Below are positions 50,375 through 59,686 of a stretch of 64,000 nucleotides of DNA, piece after piece. Under the pieces are notes generated by a model. It did not search any database, was not told where the DNA came from, and saw nothing but the letters and a program-made list of their open reading frames with translations. The position numbers and the translations under genes were made by a program. Numbering within the stretch: position 1 is the stretch's first letter; the number at the start of each line of letters is the position of its first letter. Origin of the DNA: Amycolatopsis lurida (GTDB taxonomy: Bacteria > Actinomycetota > Actinomycetes > Mycobacteriales > Pseudonocardiaceae); NCBI RefSeq assembly GCF_900105055.1, contig NZ_FNTA01000004.1, positions 3,813,501 to 3,877,500 on the forward strand, written 5' to 3'.

Positions 50375-50692
50375 GTGACACTCGACGATCTCAACCAGCG
50401 CCTCCGCGACTTCGCCGCGGCACGGGACTGGGAACCGTTCCACACCCCGAAGAACCTGGTCATGGCGCTGTCCGGCGAAGTCGGTGAGCTGACCTCGCTG
50501 TTCCAGTGGCTCACTCCGGAGGAGTCCGCGGAGTGGCGTGCCGACCCTGAGCTGGCGCACAACGTCGTCGACGAGATCGCCGACGTCACGCTGTACCTCC
50601 TCCAGCTCGCGAACAGCCTCGGGGTGGACCTGATCGAGGCGGCGAACGCCAAGATCGACCGGAACGAAATCCGCTTCCCGGCGCCCGGTTAG
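50375..50692 (+). CDS. MazG-like nucleotide pyrophosphohydrolase
   Basis: The protein has 105 residues. EVGELTSLFQWL near 35-46 and DEIADVTLYLLQLA near 68-81 form the EExxE...ExxD metal site of the MazG/dCTPase (RS21-C6-like) group. It likely hydrolyses a non-canonical or excess dNTP to the monophosphate. The GTG start gives a normal family N-terminus. It is divergent from the NIT-domain gene across 120 bases. Confidence 0.88.
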   Translation: MTLDDLNQRLRDFAAARDWEPFHTPKNLVMALSGEVGELTSLFQWLTPEESAEWRADPELAHNVVDEIADVTLYLLQLANSLGVDLIEAANAKIDRNEIRFPAPG

Positions 50693-50760
50693 CCGCCTTT
50701 CGGGTCTTGTGGGGCGTTCGTTCGGCGGAAACACTGTGCCGACGTCCCTGGAGGTGGCCC

Positions 50761-53280
50761 TTGTCGCGTTCGGCTCGCACCGCGTTCCTTGCCCTCGTGT
50801 TGTCCCTGAGCGCGGTCGCCGCGCCGGCTTACGCGGCGCCGCCGCCGACGACGCATCGGGACCCGGGCAACGGGCCGGAACGCAACGAAGTCGCCGCGAC
50901 CGATCAGCCGATGAGCGTCGCGCGGGCCGCGGCGGGCGAGAATCTCGCGGGCGACCACTCCGGCTATCCGCGCAAGACCAAGCTGCGCGTCTACCCGGAG
51001 AACACGGCCGACAAGTCGATCAAGCTCGGGCTCGCGCCGTATCACGCGATCGCGCCGAAGCTGAACGCGTTGCAGGCGCGCAGCGATCGGATCTCCGTCG
51101 AGATCGCTGGGCAGTCCGGCCTCGGGCGGGACCTCTACCTGGTGACGATCACCGCGCCCGAGAGCCCGTCCGAGACGCGGCGGCAGGACGCTTGGCGGTC
51201 GCTGATCGAGAACGACCCGGCCCGCGCCGCGCGCGACCCGTTCCTGCGCCACGGCTACAAGGCGCCGGTGTGGATCAACAACAACATCCACGGCAACGAA
51301 TGGGAAGGCACCGACGGCGCGCTCCGCGTCATCGAGAAGCTGGCGACGTCGAACGACCGCCAGACCGCCGAACTGCTGAAACGGAACCGCTTCTACTTCA
51401 ACGTCACGGCCAATCCGGACGGCCGGGTCGCCGGCACTCGGCAGACGTCGCAGGGTTTCGATCCCAACCGCGATTTCGTCACCGCGTCGCAGCCGGAGGT
51501 GCGGGCCATGCGCGGGATCGCCATCGGCAAGCAGCCGCTGATGATGCTGGACGAACACGGCTATGTCGCGAACACGCTCATCGAGCCGACCACCCCGCCG
51601 CACGGCCAGAACTACGACTTCGACCTCTACATCAAGCACGGGTACGCCAACGGGCTCGGCATGGAGAAGGCCGTCCAGGCGCTCGGGCGGCCGGAGACGG
51701 CGAAGCCCGAAATCCCGTTCCGCGACTACGAACCCGGCAGCTGGGACGGCTGGGCGCCGATCTACACCGCCCAGTACGCGATGTACCACGGCGCGGTGTC
51801 GTTCACGATCGAAGTCCCGATGCGGGTCAACAACGCGGATTACGAGACGCAGCCGGTGGCCGAGCTCCAGCGGCGCGCGGTGATCAACACCGAGGTCGTC
51901 GAGGCCACCATCGGCAGCACGCTGAACTACGTCGACCGCAACCGCGGTGAGCTCATCGCGAACCAGATCGAGATGTTCCGCCGTGGCACGGCCGGTGAAG
52001 CGCAGCGCGAGATCCCCGACGGATTCGTACCCGGCTTCGGGCCGGAAGACCGCTACCGCACGGAGTTCCCGCGTGCGTACGTCATTCCCACCGGCGCGGA
52101 CCAGCGTTCCGCCGTCGCCGCTTCGCGTCTCGTCGACCACCTGGTGGCCAACGACGTACGCGTGAAGCAGGCGGATCGCCCGTTCTCGCTGGCCGGGCGC
52201 CGGCATCCGGCCGGTTCGTACGTGGTCGACATGCACCAGCCGAAACGCGGCCTGGCGAACGTGATGCTGGAGCAGGGCAGCGACATCTCGGCGAAGGTGC
52301 CGGTCATGTACGACATCTCCGGCTGGAGCCACCGCCTGCTGTGGGGCGCGTCGGTCGACATCGTCAAGCAGGGCAGGCTCGACGTCCGGGCGCACGACGT
52401 CGTCGCCGCGTCGCCCACCGGCGGCGTCGACGCCGCGCCCGGCCGGGACCTCGCGCTGAAGCTCGTCGACGGCAAGGACGTCAGCGCCGTCAACGACCTG
52501 CTGAACCGGGGCCTCGCGCTGGGACGGACGGCCGACGGCACGATCGTCGTCCCCGCGTCGGCCCGCCCGGCGGCCGCCGAGGTGGCGGACCGCTACGGCG
52601 TCCGGTTCACCGAAGCAAGCGGGACGGCGACGCCGTTGACCCGCAAGACCATCGCGGCCGCCGTCGGACCCGACGAGCTGAAAGCACTGCGGGACATGGG
52701 CTTCGACGTGCGGCCGGTGTCGGCGGCGGTGCTCAACGCCGGCTTCGACTGGTCCAAGGTGGACCTCCTGTTCGTCTCATCGGGACTGCGCCACACCGAT
52801 CTCGACCCGGCCGCGAAAGACGCCTTGCGCGCCTTCCTCGCCCGCGGCGGCGTGGTCACGCGCGGCGCCACGGGCGCGCGGTTCAACACCGACGTGGGAC
52901 TTCTCGAAGCACGTCCGGTGGCGGGCTGGGAAGACGGGAACGGCGTCGTTTCGGTGGTCAACGGGACCGGCCCGGTGGGGAGCGGCGCGTTGCCGGACTC
53001 GTTCGTCTACGGGCCGTTCTGGTTCACCGATCTCGGCTCCTCGGTCAGTGTCGAGCAGCGCTACGCGAGCGGGAATCCGCTGGTCGCGGGGCATTGGCGG
53101 ACACAGGACGACGGGACGGGCGGGCCGCTGCAGGCGGCGGGACAGGCCGCGGTCGTGTCCGGGACCTCGGGGCTCGGCGGGCGGGCGGTGCTGTTCGGCA
53201 CCGAACCGCTCTTCCGCGATCACCCGAAGGGCTTGTACTCGCAGGTGGCCAAGGCGATTTACTGGGCCGCCGCGAAGTAA
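50761..53280 (+). CDS. Secreted M14-family zinc carboxypeptidase
   Basis: The protein has 839 residues. A signal peptide ends near residue 25 (APAYA). The M14 domain has NNNIHGNEWEG with zinc ligands His177 and Glu180, a GFDPNRDF motif, a DEHGYV histidine and the catalytic glutamate in TIEVP near 355. A long C-terminal region of about 400 residues is of unknown fold, perhaps for binding. TTG at 50761 is decided by a GGAGG site 6 bases upstream. It should trim peptides outside the cell. It precedes the response regulator by 9 bases, though shared regulation is unproven. Confidence 0.87.
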   Translation: MSRSARTAFLALVLSLSAVAAPAYAAPPPTTHRDPGNGPERNEVAATDQPMSVARAAAGENLAGDHSGYPRKTKLRVYPENTADKSIKLGLAPYHAIAPKLNALQARSDRISVEIAGQSGLGRDLYLVTITAPESPSETRRQDAWRSLIENDPARAARDPFLRHGYKAPVWINNNIHGNEWEGTDGALRVIEKLATSNDRQTAELLKRNRFYFNVTANPDGRVAGTRQTSQGFDPNRDFVTASQPEVRAMRGIAIGKQPLMMLDEHGYVANTLIEPTTPPHGQNYDFDLYIKHGYANGLGMEKAVQALGRPETAKPEIPFRDYEPGSWDGWAPIYTAQYAMYHGAVSFTIEVPMRVNNADYETQPVAELQRRAVINTEVVEATIGSTLNYVDRNRGELIANQIEMFRRGTAGEAQREIPDGFVPGFGPEDRYRTEFPRAYVIPTGADQRSAVAASRLVDHLVANDVRVKQADRPFSLAGRRHPAGSYVVDMHQPKRGLANVMLEQGSDISAKVPVMYDISGWSHRLLWGASVDIVKQGRLDVRAHDVVAASPTGGVDAAPGRDLALKLVDGKDVSAVNDLLNRGLALGRTADGTIVVPASARPAAAEVADRYGVRFTEASGTATPLTRKTIAAAVGPDELKALRDMGFDVRPVSAAVLNAGFDWSKVDLLFVSSGLRHTDLDPAAKDALRAFLARGGVVTRGATGARFNTDVGLLEARPVAGWEDGNGVVSVVNGTGPVGSGALPDSFVYGPFWFTDLGSSVSVEQRYASGNPLVAGHWRTQDDGTGGPLQAAGQAAVVSGTSGLGGRAVLFGTEPLFRDHPKGLYSQVAKAIYWAAAK

Positions 53281-53289
53281 CGTGGGGGT

Positions 53290-53916
53290 ATGCCGATCCA
53301 GGTGCTGCTCATCGACGACCACGAGGTGGTGAGGCGCGGCCTGCGCGACCTCCTCACCGACGAGCCCGACATCGAGGTCGTCGCCGAAGCGAGCGGGGTC
53401 GACGAGGCCCTGGCCGTGGCGATGCACGTCGAGCCGGACGTCGCGGTGGTCGACGTGCGGCTCGGCGACGGCGACGGCATCGCGCTCTGCCGCGAGCTGC
53501 GGTCGAAGCCGAACCCGCCGCAGTGCCTGATGCTGACCGCGTTCGACGACGAGGAGGCCATGGTCGGCGCCATCATGGCCGGCGCGGCCGGGTACCTGCT
53601 GAAACAGGTCCGCGGTCAGGACGTCGTCAACGCGGTCCGCGAGGTCGCGGCGGGCCGGTCGCTGCTCGATCCGCTGTCGACGGCACGGGTGCTCGACAAG
53701 CTGCGGCATCCGCCAGAGGACGAGCTCGGGTCCCTCACCGAACGCGAGCGTGAGGTGCTGGAGCTGATCGGGCAGGGCATGTCCAACCGTGAGATCGCGG
53801 AACGCCTGTTCCTCGCCGAGAAGACGGTGAAGAACTACGTGACCTCGGTCCTCGCGAAGCTGGGCATGCAGCGCCGCACGCAGGCCGCGGCGTGGATCGC
53901 GCGCCGGGACAGGTAG
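53290..53916 (+). CDS. NarL/LuxR-type response regulator
   Basis: The protein has 208 residues. The receiver domain has Asp9 and Asp10, the phosphoacceptor Asp55 in VVDVR, and the LLK lysine near 100. The C-terminal LuxR helix-turn-helix begins LTEREREVLELIGQG near 148. Its pattern resembles DevR/DosR. No kinase gene adjoins. The GAF sensor kinase at 59.7-60.8 kb is of the matching type and could be its partner. The stop codon overlaps the next gene's GTG by one base. Confidence 0.92.
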   Translation: MPIQVLLIDDHEVVRRGLRDLLTDEPDIEVVAEASGVDEALAVAMHVEPDVAVVDVRLGDGDGIALCRELRSKPNPPQCLMLTAFDDEEAMVGAIMAGAAGYLLKQVRGQDVVNAVREVAAGRSLLDPLSTARVLDKLRHPPEDELGSLTEREREVLELIGQGMSNREIAERLFLAEKTVKNYVTSVLAKLGMQRRTQAAAWIARRDR

Positions 53917-55517
53917 TGCGCGAAAAAGGTTCCCACCCCGTCGTTTGGCCGAAGGTCCCGGTCGAGCCGGGGTTCCGTTCCTGGTTGACGAACGCTCCCG
54001 AACGGCAGCTCCTCGTGGTCGTCCGGACGCTGACGACGGTGAACCGGCTTCAGGACATCCTGACCCTGACGAGCGCCGATCTCCGGATCCAGACGACCTT
54101 CACCTTCGACGAGGCGCGGCCGGGGATCCTTTCGGCCGGGGTAAGTGACGCGTTGCGGGCGCTGCGGGTGGCCGTCACCCCGTGGGAACAGGCCGCGAAG
54201 AACACCTTCGACCTCATCCTCGCGGCGAGCGAGAACGACGCCCTTCACGAGCTGAACGGGCCGATCCTGCTGGTGCCGCACGGGATCGGTTACCAGAAGT
54301 ACTACCCCGGCGGCCGGGTCACGTCGGGGATGGATCCGGACCGGCTCGTGCACCACGACCGGGTGATCCCGGCGGCGATCGCGCTTTCGCACTCCGTGCA
54401 ACGGGAGCAGCTGAAGTCGGCTTGCCCGGAGGCGCTGGACCGGGCGGTCGTCGTCGGCGATCCCTGCCACGACCGGATGATGGCGAGCAGGCACCGGGTG
54501 GCGGCTTACCGCGCCGCGCTCGGCGCCGGCGACCGGAAGGTCGTCGTGATCGCGTCGACCTGGGGCCGGCATTCGCTCTACGCCAGGCAGCCGCGGCTTC
54601 CTCACCGGCTGCTGAGCGAACTGCCGCTCGACGACTTCCAGATCGTCCTCACCCTGCATCCCGGGGTGTGGGCGGCGCACGGCCCGTGGCAGCTGGAGTC
54701 GTGGCTCCGGCCGGAACTCGCCGCGGGGCTCACGCTCATTCCCCCGGACCACGGCTGGCAGGCCGCGCTGCTGGCGGCGGATTGCGTGCTCTCCGATCAG
54801 GGTTCCGCCGCGCTGTACGCCGCCGCGGCGGGCAAACCCGTGCTCCTCGCCCCCTCCGCCGCGCCCACGACGGTGGACGACTCACCCCTCGCGATGCTGA
54901 CGCGGGCCACGGCCGAAGTGGCGGACTCGGGGTTGCGCGAGCAGATCGACGCGGCCATCGAGAACCACTCGCCGGAGCGCTACCGGCCGATCGTCGACCA
55001 AGCCGTCGAGGACGCCGCGAGCGGTCAGCGGCTGGGCGATGTGCTCTACGACCTCCTGGACCTGAAGCAGCCGGATCCGCGTCCCGACTTCCCACCCGTG
55101 CCGGAACCGGCGCCGGTGACCCATCCGGTGGCCGCGCTCGCCGCCGGATGGGACGAAACCGGAAAGCTGGTGCGCTTTCCCGCGTCCACCCGGCCGGAAG
55201 GCCTGCGCCACCGGCATGTTCTCGCCCACGCGGATCAAGCGACCCTGCGCGACCTGGACGGTGCGGCCATCGTGTTCGCCGAGGCCTCGGACCGGTTCGA
55301 CGAGTTGCTCACCCACTGGCCGCTCGCCCGGCTCGTCGCCGCCCCCGCCCCCGGCGGCTGTCTCGCGCGGGTCCGGGACCTCGGCGATTTCCTCCTGTCA
55401 GCGGAAATCGACCCGACCCTCCTGGCGAGTCATCTCCACCTTCTGCTCGCCTCGCACGCGGACGTCGAAGGCACGCACGCGGTCAACGGGCGGCCGGTCA
55501 CCGTCTCCCGCTGTTAG
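53916..55517 (+). CDS. GT-B glycosyltransferase-like protein, uncharacterised
   Basis: The protein has 533 residues. No membrane segment is present. The central part (about 105-330) has ILLVPHGIGYQKYYPGG, VVGDPCHDRM, VIASTWGRHS and DCVLSDQGSAALYAAAAGKPVLL, a pattern like CDP-glycerol transferase or surface-polymer GT-B enzymes. The C-terminal 170 residues are unlike known domains. The GTG start overlaps the response regulator stop by one base (TAGTG), so it is cotranslated with the regulator. The catalytic role is inferred from fold resemblance only. The last 20 bases overlap the convergent STAND NTPase gene. Confidence 0.7.
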   Translation: MREKGSHPVVWPKVPVEPGFRSWLTNAPERQLLVVVRTLTTVNRLQDILTLTSADLRIQTTFTFDEARPGILSAGVSDALRALRVAVTPWEQAAKNTFDLILAASENDALHELNGPILLVPHGIGYQKYYPGGRVTSGMDPDRLVHHDRVIPAAIALSHSVQREQLKSACPEALDRAVVVGDPCHDRMMASRHRVAAYRAALGAGDRKVVVIASTWGRHSLYARQPRLPHRLLSELPLDDFQIVLTLHPGVWAAHGPWQLESWLRPELAAGLTLIPPDHGWQAALLAADCVLSDQGSAALYAAAAGKPVLLAPSAAPTTVDDSPLAMLTRATAEVADSGLREQIDAAIENHSPERYRPIVDQAVEDAASGQRLGDVLYDLLDLKQPDPRPDFPPVPEPAPVTHPVAALAAGWDETGKLVRFPASTRPEGLRHRHVLAHADQATLRDLDGAAIVFAEASDRFDELLTHWPLARLVAAPAPGGCLARVRDLGDFLLSAEIDPTLLASHLHLLLASHADVEGTHAVNGRPVTVSRC

Positions 55518-57642
55518 CCAGGACCGAACGGAACTCGGCCTCCCGCGGATGCCCCGCGTCGAAGTACGTCTGCCAGGCACGCTGGAAGTGCGTATGCGCC
55601 CGGCCGTGATCCCCGCGCGCCGCGAAGAGCCTGCCGAACTCCTCCTCGAACTCGGCCGTGTACTGCGTCGCACCGGACACCAGCCGCCACGCTTCGAGCA
55701 ATTCGCGTTCGGCGTCGTCGTAGTGGCCGATCGTCCGGAGGTACTTGGCCCGCACCATCGACACCCGGCCGAGGTTCCGGCTGTCGGACGCGGGGAACTG
55801 CCGCGCGGATTCGGCGAGCAACGCCCAGATCTGTTCGTACGCACCACCTTTCAGCAGCACGTTCGCCAGCATGCGGCTGTGGATGCCGAGTGACCGGCGG
55901 CCCGCTTCGGCCATCGCGCGATCCAGCATCACGGCTCGCCCAAGGAAGTCCGCGGCGGCCGGGAGGAGCCCTTTCTCTTCGTGGAACCGGCCGCAGAATT
56001 CCTGCACGGAGGATTCCAGTGCCGGGTCGTCCAGGGCCCGGACCGTTTCGAGCGCCTCTTCCAGCAGCGGCTGGGCGCGGTCGAATTCGTGCAACAGGAA
56101 GAAAGTACGGCCCTGCTGGCTGAGAATCCTGGTGATCAGGGCCGGATCGCCATGCCGCCTCGCCGCGAGCAGCCCCCAGTGATTGATGTGTGCGAAGAGC
56201 CGGTGGTGCCCACGGTTGAGCATGAGCACTTCCAGCGCGCCGCAGATCTGCCCGAGCTCGACGTCCCGTTTCCGCTCGAAAGCCTGATATGCCAGTGCGC
56301 CATAGGTTTCCCGGGCGTCCTCGACCCAGTCGAGCGGCGCCTTCCGCTCGAAATCCGGGGCCGGCACGGAAACCGGCGCGTAGCGGCGCAGACGGTCCGG
56401 ACTGGTGAGGTGGTCCGCGGCGACGGCCTGGTCGCGGAAGAAGACCAGCGCCCGATCGGTCGCGGCGTCCCGGGTCCCGCGCCGGTGCGCCCCCTCCCGG
56501 ATCAGGTTGAACAGCCGCTGCCGGGGAGTGCCGGTCGGCGCCAGGAACCCCGCGTCGGTGAGTTCGTCGAGCGCGTCTCCGGCCGGCTTGGCGAAGACCG
56601 CGGTCGCCGACGCCGTCGTGAAATCGGGCCCGGGATGGGACGCCAGCAGTTCGCAGAGTTCCGCGGCGTCGGCGGACAGCTCGGCGAACGACTGCTCGAA
56701 CGCCATCGCGATGACGTCGACACCGCCGAGCACCCCGGTCCGCCGGAAATCGGCCAGTACCGAGGCCACCGCGCCGGGGCCGCGCCGCAGGCGTTTGCGG
56801 ATCCGGACACCGGCCTGCACCAGGGCGAACGGCATATGGTCGCACAGCGCGGCGAGTTCGGCGGCGGAGTCGCGTTCCGCCTCGATGGCCGCCGGATCCG
56901 ACGCCTTGCCGAGGAGTTCGAGCGCGAAGTCCCGGTCGAGGGATTCCAGCTCGATCGGCGGAGCGACGTTGCCGGTCAGCAGCTCGTCGTCCTGACGGAC
57001 GGCGGTCACCAGCACCAGGCTCGACGGTGACGAGGGGATCAGTTCGCGGATGTCCGCGGCCACTTCGGCGTTGTCCAGTGCCAGGAGGAACCGGCGCCGG
57101 GCGGTGACCGATCGGTACTGGGCCCACAGCTCGGCGGTGTTCGTGGTCACCAGATTCGTCTCGACCCCGAGCGCGCGCAGGACCCTCGTCGCCACCTCCG
57201 AGCGGCGCAGCACGGTGCCGTCGCGATAGTCCGCGAGATCGACATAGACCTGATCCGGATACCGAGCGCGGAGGTCGTCCGCGAGCCGGTACACGAGCGC
57301 GCTCTTGCCTGCCCCGCGCGGACCGGTGATGACGTGGACGCCCGGCCCCGAAGCGCTTCGCCGTTCCCTGTCCCGGTCGACGAAATGCGCGGGCGCGCCC
57401 GGCACATCGCGAACACCGGTACCGCCTCCCGCGAGGATCTCCTGCAACCGTTCGGCGAATTCGGGATCGGTCTCGACCAGTTCCCGGACCGCCCGCTCGG
57501 CACTGCCGGGATCCGCGAGCAGCGCCTCCACGTCCTGTGCGGTGCGGCGACGGGCGAGCCGCTTGGCCACCAGGTCCTTCACCCCGCCGGCGGCGCCGAC
57601 CGCCAGCGCTTTCACGGCCTCACCCAGAACGGCTTCCCACAC
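55498..57642 (-). CDS. STAND-type NTPase with TPR-like C-terminus
   Basis: The protein has 714 residues. An N-terminal helical domain of about 75 residues precedes the NTPase. Walker A GPRGAGKS lies at 107-114 and Walker B FLLALDN near 185-191. The winged-helix and helical NACHT/NB-ARC-like parts extend to about 400, and helical TPR-like repeats fill 430-714. No DNA-binding or nuclease domain is visible. STAND proteins act as ligand-triggered switches in signalling, immunity or regulation. The N-terminal domain, possibly an effector-associated adaptor, is not one I recognise. Confidence 0.8.
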   Translation of the reverse strand: MWEAVLGEAVKALAVGAAGGVKDLVAKRLARRRTAQDVEALLADPGSAERAVRELVETDPEFAERLQEILAGGGTGVRDVPGAPAHFVDRDRERRSASGPGVHVITGPRGAGKSALVYRLADDLRARYPDQVYVDLADYRDGTVLRRSEVATRVLRALGVETNLVTTNTAELWAQYRSVTARRRFLLALDNAEVAADIRELIPSSPSSLVLVTAVRQDDELLTGNVAPPIELESLDRDFALELLGKASDPAAIEAERDSAAELAALCDHMPFALVQAGVRIRKRLRRGPGAVASVLADFRRTGVLGGVDVIAMAFEQSFAELSADAAELCELLASHPGPDFTTASATAVFAKPAGDALDELTDAGFLAPTGTPRQRLFNLIREGAHRRGTRDAATDRALVFFRDQAVAADHLTSPDRLRRYAPVSVPAPDFERKAPLDWVEDARETYGALAYQAFERKRDVELGQICGALEVLMLNRGHHRLFAHINHWGLLAARRHGDPALITRILSQQGRTFFLLHEFDRAQPLLEEALETVRALDDPALESSVQEFCGRFHEEKGLLPAAADFLGRAVMLDRAMAEAGRRSLGIHSRMLANVLLKGGAYEQIWALLAESARQFPASDSRNLGRVSMVRAKYLRTIGHYDDAERELLEAWRLVSGATQYTAEFEEEFGRLFAARGDHGRAHTHFQRAWQTYFDAGHPREAEFRSVLANSGRR

Positions 57643-57678
57643 GGCGTGTTCCCCTCGTCACGGCTGGTGCCGAGGCTA

Positions 57679-58305
57679 TCAACGATCGGCCTCCCCGGTC
57701 GGGAGATGGCCGATCACGACCTGCCGGTTGTGGAAGTAGTCGTCCTCACGCAGCACCGTGACGCTCCCGGGTGAACCGCGGAAGTCGACGTACCCGGCCG
57801 ATTCGAGCGGCATCCGGATCCACGCGGCGAGCACGAACGTGAGCGCGCCACCGTGCGTGACGACGATCTGGTGCTCGCAGCGGCTTTCCAGGATCGACTC
57901 CATGGCCGCGTACACCCTCGCGGCCATCGCTCCTTTGGTTTCGGCGCCGGGGATTCCTTCGTCGTGTCCCAACCGGTCGCCGACTGCGGGAGGCGGGACG
58001 AACCGGCCGTCCAGCCATTCCTGCGGACGGCCACCGGCTTCCCCGTACGACTTCTCGCGCAGCCGCCGGTCCAGGACCGGGGCCACACCGAGCCGTTCAC
58101 CGATCAACTCCGCCGTCCGGGCGGTGCGGCGCAGATCCGAGGAGTAGAGCTCCACCTCGTCCGGCACCTTCGCCCGCAGCGACTCGGCGACGGCGACGGC
58201 CGCACGTTCTCCGGCGGGAGTGAGTTCCGAGTCGAACCATCCGCCCACCAGACGATCGACGTGGTGGGTGGCCTCGGGATGCGTGACGACGTAGACGGTG
58301 CGCAT
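57679..58305 (-). CDS. Histidine phosphatase superfamily protein with variant RHG motif
   Basis: The protein has 208 residues. In place of VRHG it reads YVVTHPEATHHVD at residues 5-17, keeping the phosphoacceptor-type histidine (His9) but replacing the arginine by threonine. The second histidine motif VTHGGALT near 148-155 is intact. DLRRTARTAELI near 57-68 matches the family. The fold is clear, but the altered loop suggests changed substrate or lower activity. No operon partner is evident. Confidence 0.85.
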   Translation of the reverse strand: MRTVYVVTHPEATHHVDRLVGGWFDSELTPAGERAAVAVAESLRAKVPDEVELYSSDLRRTARTAELIGERLGVAPVLDRRLREKSYGEAGGRPQEWLDGRFVPPPAVGDRLGHDEGIPGAETKGAMAARVYAAMESILESRCEHQIVVTHGGALTFVLAAWIRMPLESAGYVDFRGSPGSVTVLREDDYFHNRQVVIGHLPTGEADR

Positions 58306-58314
58306 CCCCCGAAT

Positions 58315-58947
58315 CTAAACGCGGGTCAGTTTCGCGAAGGCGACGACGTTGTCGAGGTAGTTGCCGGTCGACGAGTCGAAATCCCCGCCGCAGGTGATCA
58401 GGCGCAGTTCGGGCCCGGTCGTGTCGCCGTAGACCTTCTCCGTGGGGAAGGACGCCTTCGAATGCCGCTCGACGGCGTACACGGTGAACACCGCGGTGAT
58501 CCCGTCCGCGCGGTGGACGAGGGCTTCGTCGCCGACCTTGAGTTCCTTGAGCCGGACGAAGACACCGGGGACCTTCTTGTAGTCGACGTGCCCGGCGAGG
58601 ATGGCTGGCCCGACCTCGCCGGGTGCCGGGCCGCCGGTGAACCAGCCGGTGGTGATCGCGTCGTGCGGCACCTCCAGGGTGCCGTCGCCCGCCAGGCCGA
58701 GGTCGATGATCTCGCCGGTACGGACCCCGATCGCCGGGATCTCGAGCCTCGCCGGCCGCGCGGGCGCGAGCGGCGAGGCCACCGACGGCACCGAGGCCGC
58801 CGTGGACACCGTCGTCGGCGACGCGGGTGAGGCGACCCTGCCCGGCGGAGGGACGGTGCACGCGGTCAGCGCGGCCGCGAGCACCACCCCGATGAGCGTG
58901 CCGATGACCAGCGGGAACGGCCACCGGCGCCAGGAAGGCCGGATCAT
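58315..58947 (-). CDS. Class F sortase
   Basis: The protein has 210 residues. A signal anchor lies near 12-30. After a Pro/Ala-rich linker the sortase domain starts at about residue 65 (ARLEIPAIGV). LAGHVDY near 118-124 carries the catalytic histidine and LITCGGDF near 185-192 the catalytic cysteine. A conserved basic residue after the cysteine is not obvious here. Class F enzymes attach or cross-link surface proteins in actinobacteria. It overlaps the excalibur protein gene by ATGA, suggesting a functional pair. Confidence 0.9.
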   Translation of the reverse strand: MIRPSWRRWPFPLVIGTLIGVVLAAALTACTVPPPGRVASPASPTTVSTAASVPSVASPLAPARPARLEIPAIGVRTGEIIDLGLAGDGTLEVPHDAITTGWFTGGPAPGEVGPAILAGHVDYKKVPGVFVRLKELKVGDEALVHRADGITAVFTVYAVERHSKASFPTEKVYGDTTGPELRLITCGGDFDSSTGNYLDNVVAFAKLTRV

Positions 58948-59552
58948 CGCTCCGCACGCCGCCGAAGGACCAGGGACGCGCCCGCGGCCGTCGCGGTCAG
59001 CAACGCCGCTCCGGTCAGCGCGACCGTGACGACCTCCAGGAAACCACCGTTGGCCTCTCCGCCGCCTGTCGCGACGCCACCGACGGGTTTGACCTTGACC
59101 TGACCCGATTTCGCGGGTTCACCGAACCGGGATTCGCAGGCGTACCCGTCGTGGTCACCGTCGAGTTTGTGCGGGTCCCGCGGGTTCTTCTTGAGCTCGG
59201 CCTGCGCGGCGGCCTGCGACGGGAAATCGGCGCAATCCTTATCGGTGGATCGCGGTGCGGGCGTTTTCGTGGTGCTCGGCGGCGCGCTGGGCGTGGTCGT
59301 TTTCGTCGGCGCCGTTCCGCGCTTGGGCAGGTCTTCGCAGGCGACGCCATCCTTATTTCGATCAAGGCCGTGCGGATCGGAACGATCTTTTTCGAGTTCG
59401 GCCTGCGCGTCTTCCTGATACTGGAAGTCGCCGCAGTTGAGATCGGCGACCGCGGGCGCCTCCGCCAGCGCGAACGCCACGGAAGCGGGGCCGAACAAGG
59501 AGAATCCGGCGAGGATGACGGCCGTGCCGAGGGCGCGACGAACCGAGGACAT
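58944..59552 (-). CDS. Secreted two-excalibur-domain protein, membrane-anchored
   Basis: The protein has 202 residues. A signal peptide ends near residue 29. Two excalibur calcium-binding repeats (DLNCGDF...DRNKDGVACE near 39-75 and DCADF...DGDHDGYACE near 105-140) each have the D-x-D-x-D-G-x-x-C pattern. A C-terminal membrane helix with an RRRAER tail follows near 172-198, the layout of a wall-sorted protein without a clear LPxTG. It is coupled to the class F sortase. Its start is fixed by a GGA site and a normal signal peptide. Confidence 0.85.
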   Translation of the reverse strand: MSSVRRALGTAVILAGFSLFGPASVAFALAEAPAVADLNCGDFQYQEDAQAELEKDRSDPHGLDRNKDGVACEDLPKRGTAPTKTTTPSAPPSTTKTPAPRSTDKDCADFPSQAAAQAELKKNPRDPHKLDGDHDGYACESRFGEPAKSGQVKVKPVGGVATGGGEANGGFLEVVTVALTGAALLTATAAGASLVLRRRAER

Positions 59553-59686
59553 GGGGAGTCCTTTCACTGGGATTTCGCGCTCCGAGCGCGTTCGATGCAC
59601 TTACAGTCGCGCACCGGCCCCTACTGTTACGGATTAATCAGAAATCGCGAACTGTCACTCCAACGAGCGACAAAGATCCGTTAATT

